From positions 2,108,001 through 2,172,000 of the forward strand of contig JADJQR010000001.1 in assembly GCA_016712675.1 (NCBI GenBank): a stretch of 64,000 nucleotides of DNA, written 5' to 3'. Numbering within the stretch: the first letter of the stretch is position 1; each line of letters starts with the position of its first letter. Source of the DNA: a bacterium. GTDB taxonomy: Bacteria; Krumholzibacteriota; Krumholzibacteriia; LZORAL124-64-63. Made by a program: the position numbers and the translations under genes. Under the pieces are notes generated by a model. That model saw only the letters and a program-made list of their open reading frames with translations. It did not search any database and had not been told where the DNA came from. Below are positions 10,513 through 19,493 of this stretch, one piece after another.

Positions 10513-11390
10513 GAAGCCACGAATCGACAGGTGGACCTGGCCGCGGCAGCGCGGTGACCGCGGCGCTGGTGGTGGCCGGGTGGATCGCCCTGGTCGCGCC
10601 CGTGTGCACGGGCTCGGCCGGCGGGGCCAGGGCGGACACCCTGCCGGCAGCGGCACCGGTTGACGCCGCGCCGCCGACGGTCGAGACTGCCGAAAGGACG
10701 GTGGCCGCACGGTGTGTCTACGGTCCCGGCGAGCGGCTCGTGTTCGAGATCAGCTATGGACCCGTCAATGCAGGCGAAGGTACGCTGGAGGTCGTGGGGA
10801 CCGTCGAACACGGCGGGCGCACGTGCTATCATGTGGAGAGCACCGCGAACAGCAACCGGTTCTTCTCGTCGATCTACAAGGTGCGCGACAAGATCGTCAC
10901 TTACATCGACAGTACCGACTTCAGCAGCGCCTATTTCTACAAGCGACTGCGAGAAGGCGACTACAAGAAGACGGTGGAGATCTCGTTCGATCGGGAACTG
11001 GGGGTTGCCAAGTACGGCGATGGCCATGTCATGCCGGTTCCGGTCGGGGTGCAGGACGAGTTGTCGGCCTTCTACTTCGTGCGCAACCTCGATCTGGAGG
11101 TTGGGCGCGACCTGGTCCTGCCGGCGCACACCTCGCGGCGGAACTACGAGATGAAGGTCGTCGTTCATCGTCGGGAGACGGTCTCGGTTCCGGCCGGACG
11201 GTTCGATTGCTTCGTCGTCGAGCCTGTCCTGGAGGGCGAGGGGCTGTTCAAGCACGAGGGGAGAATCACGTTGTACATCAGCGCCGACGACCGCCGCGTG
11301 CCCGTGCTGATGAAGACGAAGGTGCCGGTCGGGACGATCGACGTGGCTCTGAAGGAGTACCGGGCCGGCCTGCCGCCGGCCGAACGCTGA
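10506..11390 (+). CDS. DUF3108 domain protein, exported
   Basis: 294 residues beginning with GTG at 10506, with GGGAAGG 7 bases upstream, overlapping the previous stop. An N-terminal hydrophobic stretch (about 16-35) followed by small residues suggests a signal peptide. The rest matches the DUF3108 pattern: an early 'FEISYGPVNAGEGTLEV' strand pair, a middle REGDYKKT, and a late 'FDCFVVEP...GLFKHEGR' followed by RRVPVLMKTKVPVG. Members are predicted periplasmic beta-sandwich proteins of unknown function, often near envelope genes. Its place inside the glycan operon supports an envelope role, but no reaction can be assigned. Confidence 0.78.
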   Translation: MLRSHESTGGPGRGSAVTAALVVAGWIALVAPVCTGSAGGARADTLPAAAPVDAAPPTVETAERTVAARCVYGPGERLVFEISYGPVNAGEGTLEVVGTVEHGGRTCYHVESTANSNRFFSSIYKVRDKIVTYIDSTDFSSAYFYKRLREGDYKKTVEISFDRELGVAKYGDGHVMPVPVGVQDELSAFYFVRNLDLEVGRDLVLPAHTSRRNYEMKVVVHRRETVSVPAGRFDCFVVEPVLEGEGLFKHEGRITLYISADDRRVPVLMKTKVPVGTIDVALKEYRAGLPPAER

Positions 11391-11434
11391 ACCCTGGCGA
11401 CCGCCCGCAGGTGGTCCCTTCCCGAGGCGGATGC

Positions 11435-13024
11435 ATGACCCCTGATCATCGCCGCTCGCCGTTCGTGCCACCGGCCGACTGGCTGGCCGACGTCGATGCC
11501 CCGCACGTGGGCGCCCCCGGCGCCGGCTTCCTGTTCCTGATGACCCTGCTGGCTGCCGTGCCACGACTGCTGGGGGTGCAGGCCCAGTCCCTGTGGGTGG
11601 ACGAGATCATGACCTGGCAGTCGGTCCGTCCCGGCGCGGGACTCGAGTTCCTGGAACAGATCCACGACACGATCCAGGGTCCTCTCTACACCGCGGTCGC
11701 CTGGTTGCTGGTCCGGCTGGGTGATCCCGAACTGATGCTGCGCCTGCCGATGGCCGTGGCGGGCGTCCTGACGGTGCCGTTGTTCGGGCTGCTGGCTGGG
11801 AGGCTCGTGGACGGGCGGTCGGCGCGCCTGGCGGTGCTGCTGCTGGCAATCAACCCGTTCCACGTCTGGTACAGCCAGGAGGGACGCGGCTATGCGTTCC
11901 TGATGCTGTTCGCTGTCGTTGCGGCGCTGGCCTACCTCGACCTGGCAGCGGGGCGGCTGCGTCGTCGTCACATCACGCTCTTCATCGCGTCGGTCTCCGC
12001 CTGCGTGCTGAGCAACCTGTCCGGCCTGTTCCTCTGGGGGGCCATGGCCCTGTCGATGGCGTTCGTCGACCGGCCGCGACAGGGGCGCGACCGCGTGCTT
12101 GTCACGCTGGCCTTCGGATGCGTGCTGCTTGTCGCCATGCCCTGGCTGCTGCAGGCCGCGGGGATCTGGGCCGTGGACCGCATCGTGCCGGGCATGGCCA
12201 CGGGTGACGCCTTGCGGGGCGAGACGACGTTCGCGCCGGCCGCGCTGCCGTACACGCTGCTGTCGTTCCTGTACGGATACAGTCTGGGCCCTTCACTCGC
12301 GGAACTCCACCGGCCGGACCGACTGGACCTGGTGCGCGCCGCCCTGCCGTTGCTGTCGGTCGCAGGGCTCGCGGCGGTCGTGGCGCTGGCTTTCGGGCTG
12401 GGGCGACGTCCCGATCGGTCGCGGGCGCGGCTGCTGATCTGGATCCTGGTACCGACGCTGATCCTGTTGGCGCTGGCTCTCCGCAACGTGAAACCCTGGA
12501 ATCCGCGCTACGTGTCGGTGGTGCTGCCGTTCGTGCTCCTGCTGGTGGCCCGCGGGCTGGTCAGTCTGCCGCGAGCAGCCGGCGCGATCACGGCGACGGT
12601 GCTGCTGGGGTTGACGGTGTGGTCGCTTGGCGCAGGCCGCTCCGATCCCCGCTATGCACGGGAGGATGTGCGCGAAGCCGTTCGCGTCGTGGCGGCTGCG
12701 GCCGCGCCCGGTGATCCGGTGCTGGTACCGGTGGTCACGGGCGTCTACGAGTACTACGACCGGGGCCGCCGGCCTCTCATCCACACCTACGGCCGTGCCC
12801 GACTGGCCGGCGCCGCCGAAGCGGATGCATTCTGCGCCGAGGCCCTGGCCGGCAGGGACCGCTGCTGGGTCGTGCTCGCGCGTGAATGGGATTTCGATCC
12901 CGGCGCGCAACTGACCGCCGCCCTGGGCCGGTCCGGATCGCTGAGGCTCGTGGCCCAGCCGGCCGGGACGAGGATCTTCGCCTGGGAACGCGGTCCCGCC
13001 GCCGGGGTCATTCATGGCCGCTGA
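11435..13024 (+). CDS. GT-C family membrane glycosyltransferase (GT39/ArnT-like)
   Basis: 529 residues with about nine or ten hydrophobic segments. The first periplasmic loop carries QSLWVDEIMTW, whose Asp-Glu pair fits the catalytic acid region of dolichyl/undecaprenyl-phosphate-dependent GT-C enzymes; YSQEGRGYAF is also typical. The C terminus (from ~400) is a soluble domain. Such enzymes move a sugar from a polyprenyl-phosphate carrier to an acceptor on the outer side of the inner membrane. ATG at 11435; a nearby ATG at 11431 is out of frame. The 3' end overlaps the next gene by 11 bases. Acceptor could be lipid A, O-chain or protein. Confidence 0.75.
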   Translation: MTPDHRRSPFVPPADWLADVDAPHVGAPGAGFLFLMTLLAAVPRLLGVQAQSLWVDEIMTWQSVRPGAGLEFLEQIHDTIQGPLYTAVAWLLVRLGDPELMLRLPMAVAGVLTVPLFGLLAGRLVDGRSARLAVLLLAINPFHVWYSQEGRGYAFLMLFAVVAALAYLDLAAGRLRRRHITLFIASVSACVLSNLSGLFLWGAMALSMAFVDRPRQGRDRVLVTLAFGCVLLVAMPWLLQAAGIWAVDRIVPGMATGDALRGETTFAPAALPYTLLSFLYGYSLGPSLAELHRPDRLDLVRAALPLLSVAGLAAVVALAFGLGRRPDRSRARLLIWILVPTLILLALALRNVKPWNPRYVSVVLPFVLLLVARGLVSLPRAAGAITATVLLGLTVWSLGAGRSDPRYAREDVREAVRVVAAAAAPGDPVLVPVVTGVYEYYDRGRRPLIHTYGRARLAGAAEADAFCAEALAGRDRCWVVLAREWDFDPGAQLTAALGRSGSLRLVAQPAGTRIFAWERGPAAGVIHGR

Positions 13025-13697
13025 GTGGTTCTACGGGGATCGTGGCGGTTTCGAGGCGTTCGTCGGCCCGGTGTTTCGCGTCGGACGGGGCGATCGTGCG
13101 TACCGGGTTCTCAAGCGCGCGTTCGATATCGCCGCGGCCGCCGGTGGCCTGTGTCTGCTGCTGCCCCTGCTGCCGTTCATCGTCGCGCTGATCAAGCTCG
13201 AGACCTCGGGCCCGGTGCTGTTCCGGCAGCGGCGGGTTGGGCATTGCGGTCAGCTGTTCGATTGCTACAAGTTCCGTTCGATGGCCGCGGACGCGGAAAC
13301 GCTCAAGGACGACCTGCGGCACCTCAACGAGGCTACCGGTGCGGCGTTCAAGATCAAGGACGACCCACGCATCACGGGTGTCGGGCGCTTCCTGCGCCGC
13401 AGCAGCCTCGACGAGTTTCCGCAGCTGCTCAACGTGCTGCGCGGCGACATGTCGATCGTCGGACCCCGGCCGCAGATACCGTCCGAAGTCGCCGGCTACA
13501 GCCCGCACGATGCCCAGCGGCTGCTGGTCAAGCCTGGCCTGACCTGCCTATGGCAGGTGTCAGGGCGCAGCCACCTGGACTTCCGGGAGTGGATGGAACT
13601 GGACAGGCAGTACGTGGCGGCAGCCTCGCCGGGGCTCGATCTGAGCATCCTGTTGCGGACCCTTCCGGCGGTCATCCAGCGAAAGGGCGCGTATTGA
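13014..13697 (+). CDS. Polyprenyl-phosphate sugar phosphotransferase (bacterial sugar transferase)
   Basis: 227 residues of the monotopic phosphoglycosyl transferase family. One hydrophobic re-entrant helix (about 38-60) is followed by the catalytic domain: FRQRRVG, then CYKFRSM, RRSSLDEFPQLLNV with the Asp-Glu catalytic dyad, GDMSIVGPRP, and KPGLTCLWQVSGRS. It lacks the large four-helix N-terminal part of WbaP/WcaJ. It would transfer a phospho-sugar to undecaprenyl phosphate, starting an O-antigen, capsule or exopolysaccharide unit. It is coupled to the GT-C gene upstream, which fits a common polymer. Confidence 0.88.
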   Translation: MAAEWFYGDRGGFEAFVGPVFRVGRGDRAYRVLKRAFDIAAAAGGLCLLLPLLPFIVALIKLETSGPVLFRQRRVGHCGQLFDCYKFRSMAADAETLKDDLRHLNEATGAAFKIKDDPRITGVGRFLRRSSLDEFPQLLNVLRGDMSIVGPRPQIPSEVAGYSPHDAQRLLVKPGLTCLWQVSGRSHLDFREWMELDRQYVAAASPGLDLSILLRTLPAVIQRKGAY

Positions 13698-14080
13698 GTC
13701 TGCACGGCATCGGCGTCGACATCGTCGACATCGCGCGGATCCAGAGGCTGCTCGATCGCCACGGCGAGCGCTTCCTGGCGCGCTGCTTCCGGCCGGGCGA
13801 ACTGGGTTCCGCCGCGGACGGCCGTGATCGCTTCGGTCTTGCCGCACGCGTGGCCGGGCGTTGGGCCGTCAAGGAGGCGTGCCTCAAGGCGATGGGCGGC
13901 GATCTCCGGGGGATCCCCTACGCGGACATCGAGGTCTCGCGCGAACAGGGCGCCGGACCTTCGGTGACGCTCCACGGGCGTGCCGCGGCCGCCCACGCCG
14001 ACCGCGGCGGCGGACGCATCTTGGCCAGCCTGAGCCATGAACGGCGAGCGGCCGTGGGGATGGTGGTGATCGAAGGTTGA
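13694..14080 (+). CDS. acpS: Holo-[acyl-carrier-protein] synthase
   Basis: 128 residues. GIGVDIVDIARIQ near the N terminus holds the Mg-binding Asp, and RWAVKEACLKAMG holds the conserved Glu-Ala-x-x-Lys block of AcpS-type phosphopantetheinyl transferases. It moves 4'-phosphopantetheine from CoA to apo-ACP, needed for fatty acid and lipid A acyl chains. The best start is TTG at 13694, overlapping the previous stop, because only a few residues precede the family motif. It is the last gene of the glycan operon; a new promoter follows. Confidence 0.92.
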   Translation: MSLHGIGVDIVDIARIQRLLDRHGERFLARCFRPGELGSAADGRDRFGLAARVAGRWAVKEACLKAMGGDLRGIPYADIEVSREQGAGPSVTLHGRAAAAHADRGGGRILASLSHERRAAVGMVVIEG

Positions 14081-14100
14081 GTAGCCGCCGCGCGATCGGC

Positions 14101-14129
14101 TTGGCCAGGTCCGGCGGTTGTGCTAGATT
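14101..14129 (+). promoter_or_regulatory. Sigma-70-type promoter upstream of the PhzF-like gene
   Basis: TTGGCC (14101-14106) and TAGATT (14124-14129) are 17 bases apart, with TGC directly before the -10 as in an extended -10 promoter. It lies in the 124-base gap after acpS and marks the start of a new transcription unit. The same TGC-TAGAnT form recurs upstream of bamA. Confidence 0.5.
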
Positions 14130-14204
14130 CTCGCGAGAAGAGCCGGCCCCGGGTGCTGTCCTGGTCACCGGCATGAGCCGACGGACACGGACGGACGCCA
14201 CGCG

Positions 14205-15107
14205 ATGGAACTGGACTTCCTGCTCATCGACGTCTTCACCGACCGCCCCTTCGGGGGCAGTCGGCTCTACCTGTTCCCGGACGGGGGCGACGTCGGCGAG
14301 ATCCTCATGCAGAAGCTGGCGATGGAGATGGGCGCCGGCGAGACGGCTTTCATCGTGCCGGCGCGTGCGGGCGGTGCGGCGGCGGGGCTGCGGGTGTTCA
14401 CCCCCAGCGGCGAGATCCCGTTCGGCGGCCATTCGGTGCTCGGCGCCACCTTCGCGCTCGTCGAACTCGGACGCTGGTCCGGAGCGGGCGAGCCGTTCAT
14501 CTGGCAGCTGGAGGCGGGTCGATTCGCGGTGGAACGGCGCCCGGCGGCGGAACGTCCGCTCTATTTCCTGACCCAGGAACCTCCGGTCTTCATGGGGCAG
14601 TACTTCCAGCGGGGCAAGGTGGCGCGGACCCTGGGGATTTCCGAGGACGAGATCGCGATCACGGGGTTGCCTTGTGAGGTGATCTCGACGGGCCTGCCCA
14701 TCCACATCGTTCCGGTGGCATCGCTGGAGGTAATGGCCGCGATCAATCTGCGGCGCCGCGAAGCCGACGGCATCGCCCGAGATCTCGGTTTCGGGGACCT
14801 GTTCGTCTTCACGTGCGAAGTGGAGGACCCTGAATCGACCGTGCATTGCCGCATGTTCGCGCCCCATTTCGGCATTCCCGAGGATGCCGCGAGCGGGACC
14901 GCGACCGGTGCGTTGATCGCGTACATGGTCCGGCACCGGCTGGTGAAGTGCGACAGCAAGGTGCGGATCGTCAGCGAGCAGGGCCTGGAGATGGGGCGCC
15001 CCAGCCGCATCGTGGCCGAAGCCGACGTGCGCGGCGGGCAGGCCAGCGATATCCGCGTCGGCGGGTCCTGCGTGCTGGTCGGTCGCGGCCGGCTCGACGT
15101 TTCCTGA
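14205..15107 (+). CDS. PhzF family isomerase/epimerase-like protein
   Basis: 300 residues of the two-lobed PhzF fold. Near the N terminus DVFTDRPFGGSR resembles the family's 'DaFt..pf.GNp' entry; Glu46 in GAGETAFI fits the catalytic Glu; FTPSGEIPFGGHSVLGA is the family signature of the first lobe, and ASGTATGALIAYM that of the second. Homologues isomerise small metabolites (diaminopimelate-epimerase-like chemistry), but the substrate of most members is unknown. No phenazine genes are present, so the name should not be read as a pathway. Followed 86 bases later by an acyl-CoA dehydrogenase. Confidence 0.85.
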   Translation: MELDFLLIDVFTDRPFGGSRLYLFPDGGDVGEILMQKLAMEMGAGETAFIVPARAGGAAAGLRVFTPSGEIPFGGHSVLGATFALVELGRWSGAGEPFIWQLEAGRFAVERRPAAERPLYFLTQEPPVFMGQYFQRGKVARTLGISEDEIAITGLPCEVISTGLPIHIVPVASLEVMAAINLRRREADGIARDLGFGDLFVFTCEVEDPESTVHCRMFAPHFGIPEDAASGTATGALIAYMVRHRLVKCDSKVRIVSEQGLEMGRPSRIVAEADVRGGQASDIRVGGSCVLVGRGRLDVS

Positions 15108-15193
15108 ACGCCAGCCCGCTCGCCGGCACGCGGCGGGCGGCATCACCGTGGGCACGCGGCCGTACACGGTCGCGCGGAAAGAGGAACCGCCGC

Positions 15194-16852
15194 ATGAATG
15201 CTCCCGCTGGACTCGCGCCCGAGATGAGCGCGATGGTGCTGCAGACTCTGCGTCAGGTCGTCGGACGCGAACTGACCGACCACCGCATCATGGAAATGGA
15301 CGAGCAGGACGCCTTCCCGACGGAGCTGATCCAGAAGCTCCTCTCGCCCGATGTGGGCCTGCACCTGATCTTCCTGCCGGAGGACTGCGGTGGGCTGGGC
15401 GGCGGCGCGCGTGATATCTGCCGCATCAGCGAGGAGATGGCGGCGTGGGACCTGGGCGTGGCCACCGCCTTCCTGGCGATCTGCCTGGGTACGGACCCGA
15501 TCCTTGTGGGCGGCACGACGGAGCAGAAGCAGCGCTGGTTGACGCGCATCGCGGCCGAAGGCCTGATCGTCGCCTATGGCGTCACCGAACCGGAGGCGGG
15601 TAGCAACGTCGCCTCGCTCAAGACGACGGCCGACCCCGTGGTGGATGCGAGCGGGAACGTGACGGGCTACCGCCTGAATGGCGCCAAGCAGTTCATTACC
15701 AACGGCGGTGTGGCGGACCTCTACACCATCCTGGCGAAGACTCCCGGGGGCCCCAGCTTTTTCGCGGTCGAGAAGGGGACACCTGGCCTGGGGGTCGGCA
15801 AGAAAGAGGAGAAGCACGGCATCCGCGCCTCCAATACGACGGGCGTGCTGCTGGAAGACGTGGTGGTGCCGGTTGACCACCTGATCGGCGGCGTGGAGGG
15901 CCAGGGCCTCAAGCAGGCGAACGCCGTCTTCGGCTACACGCGGCTGATGGTGGGTGCCTTCGGCCTGGGCGGGGGGCAGGCGCCGCTGCGGCGCGCGCTG
16001 GCCTACGGGAAGACCCGCGAGCAGTTCGGTTCGCCGCTTGTCGAGAAGGAAGGCTACCTTCTGAAGCTGCTGGTCGAACCGTGGGTGGACCTGGCCGCCG
16101 GCCGGGCGTACATGGAGCAGACAGCGCTGCGTATCGACGGGGGCCAGACCGAGCTGACGACAGAGGGCTCTATCGCCAAGTATTGGTGCACCGAGGCGGG
16201 CAATCGCGCCGCGGACGCGGCCATCCAGGCGCTCGGCGGCTACGGCTACGCCCGCGAGTACGTTGTCGAGAAGATGCGCCGCGACGTTCGCATCACGACT
16301 ATCTACGAGGGCACGAACGAGATCCAGCAGAGCATCATCTCGATGTTCCGCTGGAAGGAGACGGTGCGCTCCAAGGGAGCGTTCTATGGCGAGGCCGCCG
16401 CGGCGCTGGACGCGCTCGCGGCCCGCGACGGCACGGTCGGCGCCGACCTTGCCGCAGCCACCCTGCGCGCATTGAACGAGACCGTTCTGGCCATGCACCA
16501 GGCCAAGCTGACGCGCAGCCAGATGGTGATGTTCACGTTTGCCGACATGATGACCGTGGCCGAGGTCTGTGCGGCCTTCGCGGCGCGTGCCGTGCGCGGC
16601 GAACCGGACGCGTTCCTGCCGCAGAGTGCGGTGGCGCCGATGAGCAGGGCCTTTGCGCGCAAGGCGGCGCGCCAGGTCCGCCAGGGCGCCGAGCTCTGCG
16701 CCGGCTGCCTTCTTGCCGACGGGCAGCCGGGGTCGGCGGACGCTGGCCGTGCCCTCCTGGCGCAAGTGGACGAGCTGTTGCCAACGGCGGCGACAGCCGG
16801 TCTGTGGGACGACATGAACGTGGTGGGTGCCGCGCTCAAGGCGCTCGCGTGA
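15194..16852 (+). CDS. Acyl-CoA dehydrogenase with C-terminal extension
   Basis: 552 residues. Residues ~1-390 are a standard FAD acyl-CoA dehydrogenase: YGVTEPEAGSN binds FAD/substrate, LNGAKQFITNG is the central beta domain, ALGGYGYAREY is the C-terminal signature, and the catalytic Glu lies in TIYEGTNEIQQ. About 150 further helical residues follow, as in very-long-chain ACAD types. It oxidises an acyl-CoA to the enoyl-CoA and passes electrons to ETF; chain length is not readable. The ATG at 15194 follows AGAGGAACC. No other beta-oxidation genes are adjacent. Confidence 0.9.
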   Translation: MNAPAGLAPEMSAMVLQTLRQVVGRELTDHRIMEMDEQDAFPTELIQKLLSPDVGLHLIFLPEDCGGLGGGARDICRISEEMAAWDLGVATAFLAICLGTDPILVGGTTEQKQRWLTRIAAEGLIVAYGVTEPEAGSNVASLKTTADPVVDASGNVTGYRLNGAKQFITNGGVADLYTILAKTPGGPSFFAVEKGTPGLGVGKKEEKHGIRASNTTGVLLEDVVVPVDHLIGGVEGQGLKQANAVFGYTRLMVGAFGLGGGQAPLRRALAYGKTREQFGSPLVEKEGYLLKLLVEPWVDLAAGRAYMEQTALRIDGGQTELTTEGSIAKYWCTEAGNRAADAAIQALGGYGYAREYVVEKMRRDVRITTIYEGTNEIQQSIISMFRWKETVRSKGAFYGEAAAALDALAARDGTVGADLAAATLRALNETVLAMHQAKLTRSQMVMFTFADMMTVAEVCAAFAARAVRGEPDAFLPQSAVAPMSRAFARKAARQVRQGAELCAGCLLADGQPGSADAGRALLAQVDELLPTAATAGLWDDMNVVGAALKALA

Positions 16853-16863
16853 GGACGGGCCCG

Positions 16864-17607
16864 GTGTCCGATCTCGAGGACAGGATTTCCGAGTGCCGCC
16901 GGCGCTGGACCGCGTCGCCCGAATCGCGGGCGTTCATCCCCTTGGCGGACGCGCTGCGCCAGGCCGGGCTCTGCGACGAGGCTCTGGCGGTGCTCGAAAA
17001 GGGCCTGACCCTGCATCCGCGTGCCCTGGGCGGACTGGTGACGCTCGCCCGTACCCTGTCGGCGGCGGGCCGGGCGGAGCGCGCGGCTACCGTCGCGTCG
17101 CGCATCCTCGAGCAGGATCCGGACAACCTCGTCGCGCTCGAGATGTTGGGTGAGGACGAACGGAGGCGTGGGGACACGACTTCGGCGATCGGCTATTACG
17201 AACGATTGGCTCAACTGGAGCCGGGCGATCGTCACTGGAGCGCCATCCTGGCGGGACTGCGCGCCCAGCGGGATACCGGCCCGGACGAGAGCGGTGACCC
17301 CGACGCCGGGCTGGTGACGCTGACGTTGGTGGACCTCTACCTGGCGCAAGGATACCGCCTGAAGGCGGAGGCCATGCTCCGGCGATTGGCCGCGGCCCGC
17401 CCGGACGACCCCGCCCTCAGCCAGCGGCTGGCCCAGTTCGAGGCCGAACGGTCGCCGGTGGCGGATCTGGGGTCGATCGCGGCTGTTCCGGTGCTGCCGG
17501 CACCGCCAACGGTCGCACCGGCGAGCGCCGCCAGGCGGGAGCAGTCACGGGAGCAGTTCGCGTCGTGGATCGAGCGCCTCCGGGCCGAACGCGGAGCTGC
17601 CCCGTGA
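16864..17607 (+). CDS. TPR repeat protein of unknown role
   Basis: 247 residues, soluble, no signal peptide. Three or four degenerate tetratricopeptide repeats are visible (about 15-150), such as ADALRQAGLCDEALAVLEKG and the following 'HPRALGGLVTLARTLSAAGR'; a second helical pair lies at ~160-190. An Ala/Pro-rich linker precedes a short C-terminal helix. GTG 16864 is favoured by GAGGA 8 bases upstream; GTG 16849 overlapping the previous stop is an alternative. Coupled to aroQ downstream. Likely a protein-interaction scaffold; partner unknown. Confidence 0.7.
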   Translation: MSDLEDRISECRRRWTASPESRAFIPLADALRQAGLCDEALAVLEKGLTLHPRALGGLVTLARTLSAAGRAERAATVASRILEQDPDNLVALEMLGEDERRRGDTTSAIGYYERLAQLEPGDRHWSAILAGLRAQRDTGPDESGDPDAGLVTLTLVDLYLAQGYRLKAEAMLRRLAAARPDDPALSQRLAQFEAERSPVADLGSIAAVPVLPAPPTVAPASAARREQSREQFASWIERLRAERGAAP

Positions 17608-18047
17608 GCCGACCCCGTGTCCATGTCCTGAACGGTCCCAACCTGTCGCGCCTTGGGCGGCGCGAGCCGGAGGTCTACGGCACGACGACGCTGGCCGAAC
17701 TGGCTGCCCTGTGTGGTGGTTGGGCGGACGGACTCGGCCTGGACCTGGTATTCGAGCAGTGCGAAGGCGAAGGCGAACTGGTCGCGCTCATTCACCGGGC
17801 CGGTGATCAGGCCGCGGGCCTGATCCTCAATGCCGCGGCCTACACGCACACGTCGGTGGCGGTCCGGGATGCTGTCTGCGCGATCGCGATCCCGGTGGTG
17901 GAGGTTCATCTGAGCAATCCCGCCGCGCGCGAGCCGTTCCGGCGCCGAAACCTCTTGGAGGACGTCGTTTACGCGGGTGTCCGGGGCTTCGGAACCGAGG
18001 GCTATCGGCTGGCGTTGGAGGGCCTGGCGGCTCGCTTGCGGGACTGA
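17604..18047 (+). CDS. aroQ: 3-dehydroquinate dehydratase, type II
   Basis: 147 residues, the normal size. NGPNLSRLGRREPEVYG includes the catalytic Arg and Tyr loop, EQCEGEGEL the dimer/trimer contact, NAAAYTHTSVAVRDA the substrate Asn, and EVHLSNPAARE the catalytic His. It dehydrates 3-dehydroquinate in the shikimate pathway as a dodecamer. The GTG at 17604 overlaps the TPR gene's stop. Immediately followed by efp, accB and accC, a gene order (aroQ-efp-accB-accC) seen in many bacteria. Confidence 0.94.
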   Translation: MSRPRVHVLNGPNLSRLGRREPEVYGTTTLAELAALCGGWADGLGLDLVFEQCEGEGELVALIHRAGDQAAGLILNAAAYTHTSVAVRDAVCAIAIPVVEVHLSNPAAREPFRRRNLLEDVVYAGVRGFGTEGYRLALEGLAARLRD

Positions 18048-18077
18048 TCCGATGGGTGGTGGGGTCCGCAACGGGCA

Positions 18078-18106
18078 TTGCCTAGACGCAGGGCGCATGT
18101 TATCAA
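18078..18106 (+). promoter_or_regulatory. Sigma-70-type promoter upstream of efp
   Basis: TTGCCT (18078-18083) and TATCAA (18101-18106) are separated by 17 bases in the 155-base gap after aroQ. The local AT content is raised. A transcript from here would have a leader of roughly 90 bases before efp. Confidence 0.5.
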
Positions 18107-18202
18107 TACCGGGTTGGCCCATGATGGACCCGGGCGGTGCGGCCGCTCAAGGGGGCCCCCGAACCCGGCCCCTACCCCAGGGACACCGAAGCGAGGACGG
18201 CA

Positions 18203-18760
18203 GTGGCGGATACCAGTGACTTTCGTACGGGCTTCACGTTGCGGTTCAAGGAACAGCTCTGGTCGATCGTCGACTTCCAGCACGTGAAGCCGGGCAAGGG
18301 CGGCGCCTTCGTGCGCACCAAGCTCAAGAACATCAAGAACGGCAAGGTGGTGGAGGAGACCTTCCGCGCGGGCGAGAAGGTGGATGAAGTCCGCCTGGAA
18401 CGTCGGGAGTTCCAGTACCTTTACCCCGACGGCGACTTCCTGGTCTTCATGAACAAGGAGACCTATGATCAGATGCAGTTGCACCGGGATGGCCTGGGCG
18501 ACCTCCTGCTGTACCTGAAGGAGAGCGAAACCTGCACGATGCTCCTGGAAGAGGAGACCCCGCTGACGGTCGAGCCTCCGTTCACCGTCGAGTTGGCCGT
18601 GCAGACGACGGACCCCGGGCTGCGTGGTGACACCGCGCAAGGTGGCTCCAAGCCGGCAACCATGGAAACCGGCCTGGTGGTCCAGGTCCCGCTTTTCATC
18701 GAGGAAGGCCAGGTCCTGAAGATCGACACGCGGACCGGCAAGTACTTGGGACGCGTCTGA
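18203..18760 (+). CDS. efp: Elongation factor P
   Basis: 185 residues with the three beta-barrel domains of EF-P. The loop at the tip of domain I reads VKPGKGGAF with Lys32 at the position that is post-translationally modified in many bacteria (E. coli Lys34). It rescues ribosomes stalled at polyproline. GTG 18203 has GAGGA at 18193-18197. Several proteins in this window are proline-rich (the TonB-like protein and Pal), which would be natural clients. No EpmA, EarP or other modification gene is in the window. Confidence 0.94.
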   Translation: MADTSDFRTGFTLRFKEQLWSIVDFQHVKPGKGGAFVRTKLKNIKNGKVVEETFRAGEKVDEVRLERREFQYLYPDGDFLVFMNKETYDQMQLHRDGLGDLLLYLKESETCTMLLEEETPLTVEPPFTVELAVQTTDPGLRGDTAQGGSKPATMETGLVVQVPLFIEEGQVLKIDTRTGKYLGRV

Positions 18761-18787
18761 GACCCCGCGCGCACCGGAGGCGAACGC

Positions 18788-19276
18788 ATGGATATCGATA
18801 AAGTCCGGGAACTGGTGAAACTGGTCGAGCAGAGCGGCATCGAGGAACTGGAGATCGTCAACAAGGACACGACGATCCGCATCCAGAAGTCGCCCGCCGC
18901 CGCCGTCGGGGCTCCGGCCTTCGCCCCGGCCGCCGCGCCGGTTGCCGCCGCCCTAATGGCGGCGCCGCCTGCGCCGTCTGCCGCTGCGGCCGGCACGGTT
19001 GCCGTGCCGCCGCCACCGGATGCGGCCAGGGCGCGCTGGAAGGAGCAGCGATCACCGATCGTCGGGACCTTCTACAGTGCGGCCTCGCCCACCAGCCCGG
19101 CGTTCGTGAACGTGGGCGACCGGGTCAAGCGCGGTCAGCCCCTCTGCATCATCGAAGCCATGAAAGTCATGAACGAGATCGAGGCCGAGCTGGACGGGAC
19201 GATCCGCGAGATCCTGGTCGAGAACGGCAGCCCGGTGGAGGCGGAAGCCGTTCTGTTCCTGGTCGATCCCGACTGA
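18788..19276 (+). CDS. accB: Biotin carboxyl carrier protein of acetyl-CoA carboxylase
   Basis: 162 residues. A short N-terminal helical region (1-35), an Ala/Pro-rich flexible linker (35-85), and a biotinyl domain whose target lysine is Lys126 in EAMKVMNEI. It carries carboxybiotin between biotin carboxylase (AccC) and the carboxyltransferase for malonyl-CoA synthesis. Starts 27 bases after efp behind CCGGAGG. Normally accC follows directly; here a PilT-type ATPase lies between. Confidence 0.95.
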   Translation: MDIDKVRELVKLVEQSGIEELEIVNKDTTIRIQKSPAAAVGAPAFAPAAAPVAAALMAAPPAPSAAAAGTVAVPPPPDAARARWKEQRSPIVGTFYSAASPTSPAFVNVGDRVKRGQPLCIIEAMKVMNEIEAELDGTIREILVENGSPVEAEAVLFLVDPD

Positions 19277-19388
19277 GGCGCGCCCGCGGTGGTGCCGGCC
19301 CCGGCGCGGACCCCGCGCCCGGATGAATGCCCGGTGGCCCGTTTCCCGACCCGGGAGGCGGGCTGCCGTGTTTCCGCCGCCCGCGACG

Positions 19389-19403
19389 TTGAACAGCGTT
19401 CAA
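19389..19403. repeat. Short perfect inverted repeat between accB and pilT
   Basis: TTGAAC and GTTCAA flank a three-base spacer (AGC). It resembles a small operator palindrome and sits about 90 bases before the pilT start. The half-sites recall GAAC-GTTC LexA boxes, but those have a 4-base spacer. Function is not established. Confidence 0.3.
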
Positions 19404-19493
19404 GTCCGGTCCACTCCTGCCGAAACCCGTGCGGAGAGCTACCAGCCGTCCGGCCGGACGCCGGCGCGGCCCTCTTTGGCAGGAGCGGGCCCA

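Noticed and set aside
14205-15107. Phenazine biosynthesis
   Set aside because: Only a PhzF-fold protein is present; no phzABCDEG genes, and most PhzF-fold proteins have other roles.
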